Part shown: in pieces, positions 1 to 6,174 of the stretch
How positions within the stretch are numbered: the stretch's first letter is position 1
How the letters are laid out: each line of letters begins with the position of its first letter
Assembly: GCA_045587785.1 (NCBI GenBank)
Contig: JAZNDA010000013.1
Span: 1 to 6,819, forward strand
Reading direction: 5' to 3'
DNA from: RGIG8775 sp045587785
GTDB taxonomy: Bacteria > Bacillota > Clostridia > Oscillospirales > CAG-272
DNA: 6,819 bases
The notes under the pieces: model-generated
The model's database searches: none
What the model was told of the DNA's origin: nothing
The model's input: the letters and a program-made list of their open reading frames with translations, nothing else
Position numbers and translations under genes: made by a program

Positions 1-1
1 C

Positions 2-2560
2 CAAAGAAAGCTCTGTCAGACTGCGGCAGCAGGCTACTCCTCCTACGGAAATCAGATCGGCCTTGCTACGGGACATGTTGCTGAGATCTACCATGACGGA
101 TACGTGGCAAAGCGTCTGGAATGCGGTGCCGTGGTCGCCGCCGCGCCCGCTGTCAACGTGCGCCGTGAGCGTCCCGAGGCAGGTGACGTGGTCATCCTTC
201 TTGGCGGCAGAACGGGACGCGACGGCATTGGCGGTGCAACAGGCTCGTCTAAGAGCCACAATATGAAGTCGCTGACCACCATGGCGTCCGAGGTACAAAA
301 GGGCAACGCCCCCGAGGAGAGAAAAATTCAGCGTTTGTTCCGCAATCCCGAGGTCACAAGGCTGATCAAGAGATGTAACGACTTTGGTGCAGGCGGCGTA
401 TCGGTGGCTATCGGCGAGCTTGCCGACGGTCTTAAGATCGATCTGGATGCGGTACGCAAAAAATATGACGGTCTTGACGGCACCGAGCTTGCCATTTCCG
501 AATCGCAGGAAAGAATGGCGGTAGTGGTTGAGGCAAAGGATGCTGACAAATTCATTGCTTTTGCACAAAGCGAAAACTTAGAGGCATATCTTGTGGCTGT
601 TGTAACCGAACAGGCAAGAATGGTCATGAGCTGGAAGGGACAGATCATTGCTGACCTCAGCCGTGAATTTTTGAACACCAACGGTGCGGACAAGCATACG
701 GAAATTGCCGTTGACAAAAAAGATCTGAGTGTTTTCTCCAAGGCACTCTACCCCGATCTTCGCACCATGGCAAAAGACCTCAAAACCGCAAGCAGACGCG
801 GTCTTGTGGAACGCTTTGACGGCTCGATCGGCGCGGGCTCGGTACTGATGCCCTTCGGTGGAAAAACACAAACCACCCCCGCGCAGGCTATGGCGGCATT
901 GCTCCCCACCCTCCCCGGTCAGACAACCGAAACTGCCAGTGTGATGGCATACGGTCTTGATCCCGACACGCTCAGCGTAGACCCCTACACGGGCGCGCGT
1001 GCGGCAGTCTACAGCTCGGTGGCAAAGATCGTGGCGGCAGGTGCCGACTATAAGGACGCATATCTCACCCTGCAGGAATTCTTTGAAAAGCTTCAAAAAG
1101 AGCCTTTGCGCTGGGGCAAGCCCTTTGCGGCATTGCTTGGTGCTATGGATGCTCAGCTTGAGCTGAATATTGCCGCTATCGGCGGTAAAGACTCCATGTC
1201 GGGTACATTCCTTGATAAGGACGTACCTCCGACGCTTATTTCCTTTGCTATCGCTCCCATCAAGGCAAGCAAGGTTCTCTCCCCCGAATTTAAAAAGGCA
1301 GGACATCCTGTTTATCTCTTTGCTCCAAAAAACGAGACCCCAGAGGCTACCAAAGCAGCTTGGGAAGAATTCCATAGCTACTCGGAAAGCGGCAAGGTGA
1401 GGGCAGCTTGGGCGGTTGAAAACGGAATTGGCGAAGCGGTGATGAAGATGTCTTTCGGTAACGGAATCGGCTTCAAGGCTTGCCGTAAGCTTGATTCTTG
1501 GCACAACACCATGATGTACGACTTCATTGTTGCCGAGCTTGACGGAGATATCTCCTCGTCGTACGCTATGAAGATCGGTGAGACTGTATCGGAGCCCGTA
1601 ATTGATCTTGGAAGCGACAAAGCGAGTGTCGAGGAGCTACTTAAGCTCAACGGAGCAACCCTTGAGAGCGTATTTGCTACCAATGCTCCTGTGAAGGAGA
1701 CCTCTGCTCCCGTGTTTGAATACAACAAGGGAACGGCTATCGCGCCTGCTGTCAAGATCGCGCGTCCCCGTGTTCTGATTCCCGTATTTCCCGGGACAAA
1801 CTGCGAATATGACTCCGCAAAGGCGGTTGAGGCGGCAGGTGCCGAGGCGGATATCGCGGTCATCCGCAACCTCACTTCCGATGACGTTGCCCGTTCGATC
1901 GAGATGATCGCACAAAAAATCGCCAACGCACAAATGATCTTTATTCCCGGCGGCTTCTCGGGCGGCGACGAGCCCGACGGCTCGGCAAAGTTTATCACCT
2001 CGTTCTTCCGCAATCCCGAGATCAAGGAACAGGTCACGGCATTGCTTGAAAAGCGTGACGGCTTGATGTGCGGTATCTGTAACGGGTTCCAAGCACTGAT
2101 CAAGCTGGGGCTTGTGCCTTTCGGCAAGATCATAGACACCGATGACACCTGCCCGACACTGACCTACAATATCATCGGACGCCATCAGTCCAAGCTGGTA
2201 CGCACCAGAGTTTGCACAAACAAGTCGCCTTGGCTGGCAGGCACAGAGGTTGGTAAGATCTATACCGTGCCGATCTCTCACGGTGAGGGCCGATTCCTCG
2301 CGTCCGACGAACTTGTAAAGACGCTTGCGGAAAACGGACAGATCGCTACCCAGTACGTTGATCTTGACGGCAAGCCTTCTATGGACACTGCCTTTAACCC
2401 CAACGGCTCTGTATGCGCAATCGAGGGTATTCTCTCACCCGACGGCAGAGTGATCGGTAAAATGGGACACTCTGAAAGAATCGGAACCAATCTGTATCGC
2501 AACGTGATAGGCGAATACGATATGCAGTTGTTTGCTTCGGCTGTGAAATATTTCAAATGA
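2..2560 (+). CDS. purL: Phosphoribosylformylglycinamidine synthase, long single-chain form (5' partial)
   Basis: This enzyme converts FGAR, glutamine and ATP to FGAM in step 4 of cytosolic de novo purine synthesis. The frame is already open at the left edge, so the true start lies upstream. The 852 residues seen are about two-thirds of a family usually near 1,200-1,300 aa. Numbering from the first codon at position 2, GYSSYGNQIG (11-20) and GGRTGRDG (68-75) belong to the first AIRS-like half. GVSVAIGELADG and GGKDSMSG (394-401) mark the second half. From about residue 590 (PRVLIPVFPGTNCEYDSA) a class I glutaminase domain begins. It carries GGFSGGDEPDG (from 650), the nucleophile Cys693 in GICNGFQ, ISHGEGRF, and the probable catalytic His823 and Glu825 in GHSER. 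All triad residues are present and no frameshift is visible. The fused glutaminase means no separate PurQ is needed. The stop overlaps an ATG (ATGA), and fhs follows directly. Identification is very secure; the missing N-terminus (PurS-like region) cannot be assessed. Confidence 0.98.
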   Translation, partial: QRKLCQTAAAGYSSYGNQIGLATGHVAEIYHDGYVAKRLECGAVVAAAPAVNVRRERPEAGDVVILLGGRTGRDGIGGATGSSKSHNMKSLTTMASEVQKGNAPEERKIQRLFRNPEVTRLIKRCNDFGAGGVSVAIGELADGLKIDLDAVRKKYDGLDGTELAISESQERMAVVVEAKDADKFIAFAQSENLEAYLVAVVTEQARMVMSWKGQIIADLSREFLNTNGADKHTEIAVDKKDLSVFSKALYPDLRTMAKDLKTASRRGLVERFDGSIGAGSVLMPFGGKTQTTPAQAMAALLPTLPGQTTETASVMAYGLDPDTLSVDPYTGARAAVYSSVAKIVAAGADYKDAYLTLQEFFEKLQKEPLRWGKPFAALLGAMDAQLELNIAAIGGKDSMSGTFLDKDVPPTLISFAIAPIKASKVLSPEFKKAGHPVYLFAPKNETPEATKAAWEEFHSYSESGKVRAAWAVENGIGEAVMKMSFGNGIGFKACRKLDSWHNTMMYDFIVAELDGDISSSYAMKIGETVSEPVIDLGSDKASVEELLKLNGATLESVFATNAPVKETSAPVFEYNKGTAIAPAVKIARPRVLIPVFPGTNCEYDSAKAVEAAGAEADIAVIRNLTSDDVARSIEMIAQKIANAQMIFIPGGFSGGDEPDGSAKFITSFFRNPEIKEQVTALLEKRDGLMCGICNGFQALIKLGLVPFGKIIDTDDTCPTLTYNIIGRHQSKLVRTRVCTNKSPWLAGTEVGKIYTVPISHGEGRFLASDELVKTLAENGQIATQYVDLDGKPSMDTAFNPNGSVCAIEGILSPDGRVIGKMGHSERIGTNLYRNVIGEYDMQLFASAVKYFK

Positions 2561-2564
2561 TTTT

Positions 2565-2570
2565 GGAGGG
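2565..2570 (+). promoter_or_regulatory. fhs ribosome binding site that decides the start
   Basis: GGAGGG lies 4 bases before ATG 2575 and just after the purL stop. An in-frame ATG at 2557, overlapping the purL TGA, would place this Shine-Dalgarno inside the coding region. The start at 2575 is therefore preferred, giving MGYKSDIEIAQE, which is a typical Fhs N-terminus. Confidence 0.85.
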
Positions 2571-2574
2571 AAAT

Positions 2575-4251
2575 ATGGGATACAAGTCGGATATTGAAAT
2601 TGCACAAGAGTGCAAAATGAAACACATTTCGGAAATTGCCAAAAAAGCCCACGTGGACGAAAAATATGTGGAACAATACGGCAATTATAAGGCAAAGATC
2701 GATCTTTCTCTTTTGAATGACACAACAAAGAAAGACGGCAAGCTGATTCTGGTCACCGCTATCACCCCCACGCCAGCCGGCGAGGGTAAGACCACCACGA
2801 CCATCGGTCTTGCAGACGGTCTTTCCCGTATCGGCAAGGATGTTACCGTAGCACTTCGTGAGCCTTCGCTGGGTCCTGTGTTCGGTGTCAAAGGCGGTGC
2901 GGCAGGCGGCGGCTACGCGCAGGTGGTTCCCATGGAAGATATCAACCTTCATTTCACGGGTGACTTTCATGCGATCGGCGCGGCAAACAACCTTCTTGCC
3001 GCTATGCTGGACAACCATATTCAGCAGGGCAACTCTCTGAATATTGACGTCAGAAAGATCACGTGGAAGCGTTGTGTGGACATGAATGACCGTCAGCTCA
3101 GAAACGTGATCGACGGTCTTGGCGGAAAAGCAAACGGCGTGCCCCGTGAGGATGGCTTTGACATCACGGTGGCTTCCGAGATCATGGCGGTCCTCTGCCT
3201 CGCATCCTCGATCTCTGACCTTAAAGAACGCCTTTCACGTATCATTGTCGGCTACACCTATGACGACAAGCCCGTTACCTGCGGCGAGCTTCATGCGGCA
3301 GGCGCGATGACAGCACTTCTGAAGGATGCTCTCAAGCCCAATCTTGTACAGACCCTTGAGGGCACGCCTGCATTCGTTCACGGTGGGCCGTTTGCCAATA
3401 TCGCGCACGGCTGTAACTCTGTCATGGCTACCCGTATGGCACTCAAAATGGGGGACTACGCGGTAACCGAGGCGGGCTTTGGTGCAGACCTTGGTGCGGA
3501 AAAGTTTCTTGACATCAAATGTCGTATGGCAGGACTTGTTCCGAGTGCCGTTGTGGTCGTAGCGACTGTTCGCGCGCTCAAGATGCACGGCGGTCTGCCC
3601 AAGACCGAGCTTGCCAATGAGGATCTTGCGGCACTTGAGAAAGGTATTCCCAACCTTCTTCGCCACGTTTCCAACATCAAAAACGTATACGGTCTTCCCT
3701 GCGTGGTTGCTGTTAACCGCTTCCCCACCGATACCGACAGTGAAATTGATTTCATCATCGAAAAGTGTAAGGCCCTCGGTGTAAACACCGTTCTTTCTAC
3801 CGTTTGGGCAGAAGGCGGCAAGGGCGGCGAAGCGTTGGCGCGCGAGGTGGTTCGTCTTTGCGAGGAGGAAAAGGGCAACTTCACCTTCTCTTACGAGCTT
3901 GACGGAAGCATTGAACAAAAAATCGAAGCTGTGGTCAAAAAGGTTTACGGCGGCGCAGGTATTGCTGTTCTCCCTGCGGCGAAAAAGCAGATCGACGCTT
4001 TGACTGCACTTGGTTACGATAAATGCCCCGTTTGCATTGCCAAGACGCAGTACAGCTTCTCGGATGATCCCACAAAGCTGGGCGCACCCGAAGGCTTTAC
4101 GGTCACCATCCGCAACGTCAAGGTGTCGGCAGGCGCTGGCTTCCTTGTTGTGCTGACCGGTGATATTCTTACCATGCCCGGTCTTCCCAAGGTTCCCGCA
4201 GCCGAAAAGATCGACGTGGATGAGAACGGTAAGATCACGGGTCTGTTCTGA
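2575..4251 (+). CDS. fhs: Formate-tetrahydrofolate ligase (10-formyl-THF synthetase)
   Basis: Fhs joins formate to tetrahydrofolate with ATP in the cytosol, giving 10-formyl-THF for purine synthesis, for initiator tRNA formylation and, in acetogens, for the methyl branch of the Wood-Ljungdahl pathway. The protein is 558 aa, the usual length of bacterial monofunctional Fhs. The ATP P-loop TPAGEGKT sits at residues 66-73. Both family signatures are intact: GVKGGAAGGGY (104-114) and VATVRALKMHGG (329-340). The C-terminus ends in ...DENGKITGLF, as expected. The gene begins 14 bases after the purL stop with no room for a promoter, so it is probably cotranscribed with and perhaps translationally coupled to purL. 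It is the last gene of its unit, since a terminator hairpin follows about 28 bases later. The context favours a supply role for purine formylation; nothing in the window shows acetogenesis. ATG 2557 would add six residues but lacks a placed ribosome binding site. Confidence 0.98.
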   Translation: MGYKSDIEIAQECKMKHISEIAKKAHVDEKYVEQYGNYKAKIDLSLLNDTTKKDGKLILVTAITPTPAGEGKTTTTIGLADGLSRIGKDVTVALREPSLGPVFGVKGGAAGGGYAQVVPMEDINLHFTGDFHAIGAANNLLAAMLDNHIQQGNSLNIDVRKITWKRCVDMNDRQLRNVIDGLGGKANGVPREDGFDITVASEIMAVLCLASSISDLKERLSRIIVGYTYDDKPVTCGELHAAGAMTALLKDALKPNLVQTLEGTPAFVHGGPFANIAHGCNSVMATRMALKMGDYAVTEAGFGADLGAEKFLDIKCRMAGLVPSAVVVVATVRALKMHGGLPKTELANEDLAALEKGIPNLLRHVSNIKNVYGLPCVVAVNRFPTDTDSEIDFIIEKCKALGVNTVLSTVWAEGGKGGEALAREVVRLCEEEKGNFTFSYELDGSIEQKIEAVVKKVYGGAGIAVLPAAKKQIDALTALGYDKCPVCIAKTQYSFSDDPTKLGAPEGFTVTIRNVKVSAGAGFLVVLTGDILTMPGLPKVPAAEKIDVDENGKITGLF

Positions 4252-4279
4252 TCTTAAGAAATCTTAATCAAGAAAAATT

Positions 4280-4306
4280 TACGGGCTGTTGCATGAACAG
4301 CCCGTA
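4280..4306 (+). terminator. Rho-independent terminator after fhs
   Basis: A perfect 10-bp stem, ACGGGCTGTT paired with AACAGCCCGT (4281-4290 with 4296-4305), closes on a 5-base loop GCATG. One further T-A pair extends it at 4280/4306. A T-rich tail (CCTTATTTTATTT) follows, though its T run starts a few bases after the stem. On the other strand the stem is followed by AAATTTTTCTT, so the element could also stop transcription coming from the right. It separates the purL-fhs unit from the his operon. Confidence 0.87.
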
Positions 4307-4310
4307 GCCT

Positions 4311-4341
4311 TATTTTATTTACATATTTTTATAGTTTTTTT
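4311..4341 (+). promoter_or_regulatory. AT-rich tract upstream of the his promoter, possible UP element
   Basis: Almost all A and T, with T-tracts near 4313-4320, at 4326-4330 and at 4335-4341, spaced about one helical turn apart. This ends ten bases before the -35. It resembles an UP element or a curved-DNA activator stretch, but it also serves as the T-rich tail of the fhs terminator, so composition alone does not prove a promoter role. Confidence 0.4.
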
Positions 4342-4351
4342 GTGATATCTA

Positions 4352-4380
4352 TTGACAAAGATCTGCTTTTGTGGTATCAT
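4352..4380 (+). promoter_or_regulatory. Sigma-A type promoter of the his operon
   Basis: A consensus -35 TTGACA (4352-4357), a 17-base spacer, and a -10 TATCAT (4375-4380; five of six match TATAAT). An extended -10 TG sits at 4372-4373. The predicted start point is near 4386-4388, leaving a leader of about 50 nt before hisZ. The match is close to ideal, so basal activity should be strong unless repressed. The -10 lies inside an imperfect dyad, listed separately. Confidence 0.87.
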
Positions 4381-4392
4381 GTTACCGTGATA
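4375..4392. promoter_or_regulatory. Imperfect dyad over the -10 and start point, candidate operator
   Basis: TATCATG (4375-4381) and CGTGATA (4386-4392) form an inverted repeat around a 4-base centre, with six of seven positions complementary and the seventh a T-G pair. GTGATA at 4387-4392 recurs at 4342-4347, just upstream of the -35. The position over the -10 and +1 is where a repressor would block polymerase. The regulator is unknown, and so short a dyad could arise by chance. Confidence 0.35.
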
Positions 4393-4427
4393 AAGCGTTA
4401 AAGCTGATTTTGTCAATGAAAATGATC

Positions 4428-4433
4428 GGAGGA
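4428..4433 (+). promoter_or_regulatory. hisZ ribosome binding site that decides the start
   Basis: GGAGGA lies 6 bases before ATG 4440. The frame is open further upstream to a GTG at 4371, but that codon falls within the promoter, before the predicted start point, and so cannot be used. A second ATG at 4446, two codons in, is a less likely alternative. Confidence 0.85.
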
Positions 4434-4439
4434 ACCCCT

Positions 4440-5543
4440 ATGTCAATGGACACCGCCCTTTTCAGAAGTGAAGAAAAAGTAATTTTTAAGCTTCGCGGCT
4501 TATACAGAAAATACGGATATACCCATTTTAAAATGAGCAAATTCGAGGAATATGACCTTTACGCCGTCAACAAGGAATTCTTGGTTTCGGACAGTGTCAT
4601 AACTTTTACGGATACCAGTGGAAAGCTGATGGCTCTGAAGCCTGACGTAACGCTTTCCATTGTGAAAAATTCGATAGATACCGAAAATTCTGTCAACCGT
4701 TTTTACTACAACGAAAACGTATACCGAATTTCAGACAAAACACACCATTACAAGGAGATCATGCAAACGGGTCTTGAATGTATCGGCGATCTGACACGCT
4801 ACCACGTTTGCGAGGTCATAAGGCTTGCCGCACTCAGCCTTGGTGCCATCTCCGAGGATGCCGTGCTCAACCTTTCCCATCTCGGTGTTGTATCAGCGGC
4901 ACTGGACGGTCAGGAATTCGGCACGGGACGGCAGGAGCTTCTCACCTGTATCGAAAACAAAAACGCAGGCGGCGTTCGCGCGCTTTGCGAGCAATATGAT
5001 ATCGGCCCTTCCAGAACCGCATTTCTTGAGGCACTGACAGCGGCATACGGAGAACCGAAGCAGGTGATCGCCATGCTCCGCGGGAAAACCAAGGAGAAAA
5101 AGATCCTTTGTGCTCTTGACGATTTTGAACAAACGCTGGCACTTTGCGGCAATATATCGGGCATCCGCCTTTCGGTCGACTTCTCCCTTGTTGGCGATAT
5201 GACCTACTATAACGGGCTTATTTTCCGCGGCTACGTCAAGGGCATTCCCTCCGACGTTTTGCGCGGCGGCCAATATGACAGACTGATGGAAAAGATGGGC
5301 AAGCGTTCACGTGCCATCGGCTTTGCCGTATATCTTGATCTGCTTGACCGCTTGGAAAAACAGAGCGAGTATGACGTGGACGTTTTGCTTGTTGCGCCGC
5401 AAAATACGCCCCCAGAGATCATTCTCTCACGGGTCGAACAACTGACAGCAGAGGGAAAAACCGTTTCGGTACAAACCAAAGTCCCCGAAAAATTACGCTA
5501 CAGACAGCTTGAAACTGTCTCCACGGAGGTTCAAAATGGCTGA
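4440..5543 (+). CDS. hisZ: ATP phosphoribosyltransferase regulatory subunit
   Basis: HisZ is a catalytically inactive paralogue of histidyl-tRNA synthetase. It assembles with short-form HisG into a hetero-oligomer, activates it, and gives it feedback inhibition by histidine. The product is 367 aa. The class II synthetase fold shows in an N-terminal helix (EEKVIFKLRGLYRKYGY), LKPDVTLS, the motif 2-like RFYYNENVYR (87-96), YYNGLIF (256-262, the histidine-A-like loop), and the motif 3-like LRGGQYDRL (274-282) leading to RAIGFAVYLD. Residues 311-367 (YDVDVLLVAPQ onward) look like the first strand-helix-strand of a class IIa anticodon-binding domain that is cut short, consistent with HisZ rather than a working HisRS. 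It is the first gene of the operon, behind a strong promoter. It overlaps hisG by 8 bp, which helps keep the two subunits in step. A true HisRS is unlikely given the length and the hisG neighbour. Confidence 0.95.
   Translation: MSMDTALFRSEEKVIFKLRGLYRKYGYTHFKMSKFEEYDLYAVNKEFLVSDSVITFTDTSGKLMALKPDVTLSIVKNSIDTENSVNRFYYNENVYRISDKTHHYKEIMQTGLECIGDLTRYHVCEVIRLAALSLGAISEDAVLNLSHLGVVSAALDGQEFGTGRQELLTCIENKNAGGVRALCEQYDIGPSRTAFLEALTAAYGEPKQVIAMLRGKTKEKKILCALDDFEQTLALCGNISGIRLSVDFSLVGDMTYYNGLIFRGYVKGIPSDVLRGGQYDRLMEKMGKRSRAIGFAVYLDLLDRLEKQSEYDVDVLLVAPQNTPPEIILSRVEQLTAEGKTVSVQTKVPEKLRYRQLETVSTEVQNG
5525..5530 (+). promoter_or_regulatory. hisG ribosome binding site inside the hisZ 3' end
   Basis: GGAGGT is 5 bases before ATG 5536 and lies inside the hisZ coding sequence. 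It selects this ATG over an upstream in-frame TTG at 5509, which would read through the Shine-Dalgarno, and over ATG 5545, which is 14 bases away. Confidence 0.85.
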
Positions 5544-6174
5544 TATGCTTCAAATTGCACTTCCTAAAGGAAGGCTTGGAGAAAAAGTGTATCACATGTT
5601 TGCGAGGGCTGGCTTTGACTGCCCCGAGGCACTGGAGGATACACGAAAACTGATTTTTGAGAATAAACAGGCAGGCGTCTGTTATTTCTGGGTCAAGCCC
5701 TCGGACGTTGCCATCTATGTAGAACGCGGTGCGGCGGACATCGGCGTTGTGGGCAAGGATATCTTGATGGAATACAAGCCCGAGCTTTTTGAGCTTCTTG
5801 ACCTTGGCGTTGGAAAATGCCGTCTTGCAGTTGCGGGCAAAAAAGGCTTTCACGATTCCACGGAACGCACGCTCAGAGTGGCAACCAAGTTCCCAAACGT
5901 CACCATGGATTATTACAGCAAAATGTGCCGTGACATTGATATCATCAAGCTTAACGGCTCGATTGAGCTGGCGCCGATCTTGGGTCTTTCCGATGTTATC
6001 GTTGACATTGTTGAAACGGGAAAAACTCTTATTGAAAACAACCTTGAGCCGTTTGAGACCGTAGCACCCGTCAGCGCAAGACTGGTCGCCAACCGATCGG
6101 CATTTCAGTTTAAAAACAAAGAGATCACAAGACTCCTTGAGGGACTAAAAACACAAGTGGAGGCAGTAAAATGA
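5536..6174 (+). CDS. hisG: ATP phosphoribosyltransferase catalytic subunit, short form
   Basis: HisG condenses ATP with PRPP to N1-(5-phosphoribosyl)-ATP, the committed step of histidine synthesis, in the cytosol. At 212 aa it is the short form, which lacks the C-terminal ACT-like regulatory domain of the ~300-aa long form and needs HisZ. The N-terminus LQIALPKGRLGEKV is typical. GVVGKD lies at residues 70-75. The family signature at residues 144-165 is complete: Glu144, Gly150, Ser152, then the PRPP-binding loop DIVETGKTL. The C-terminal helix ends at EAVK. No substitution in these motifs is apparent. The gene overlaps the hisZ end by 8 bp, and its own TGA overlaps the hisD ATG (ATGA), so translation along hisZ-hisG-hisD is probably coupled. 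Feedback by histidine would act through HisZ. Confidence 0.97.
   Translation: MADMLQIALPKGRLGEKVYHMFARAGFDCPEALEDTRKLIFENKQAGVCYFWVKPSDVAIYVERGAADIGVVGKDILMEYKPELFELLDLGVGKCRLAVAGKKGFHDSTERTLRVATKFPNVTMDYYSKMCRDIDIIKLNGSIELAPILGLSDVIVDIVETGKTLIENNLEPFETVAPVSARLVANRSAFQFKNKEITRLLEGLKTQVEAVK
6159..6163 (+). promoter_or_regulatory. hisD ribosome binding site
   Basis: GGAGG within the hisG 3' end, 7 bases before ATG 6171. It supports the ATGA overlap start of hisD. Confidence 0.8.

Noticed and set aside
578..1504. Long open frame of about 308 codons on the - strand inside purL, with others at 1378-2148 and 1637-2281
   Set aside because: They lie antisense to a fully conserved purL frame, have no family motifs and no convincing ribosome binding site, and are of the kind produced by biased codon use in the real gene.
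2575..4251. Reading fhs as evidence for an acetogen
   Set aside because: Many fermentative Firmicutes carry fhs for one-carbon supply, and no other Wood-Ljungdahl gene is present in the window.
4251..4267. ATCTTAA repeated 10 bases apart (4251-4257 and 4261-4267), including an 8-bp palindrome TCTTAAGA
   Set aside because: Short, AT-rich and located between a stop codon and a terminator; no function can be supported.
4381..4439. Possible T-box, attenuator or riboswitch in the hisZ leader
   Set aside because: The leader is only about 50 nt, has no T-box sequence, no run of His codons and no terminator hairpin, so it is too short for these elements.
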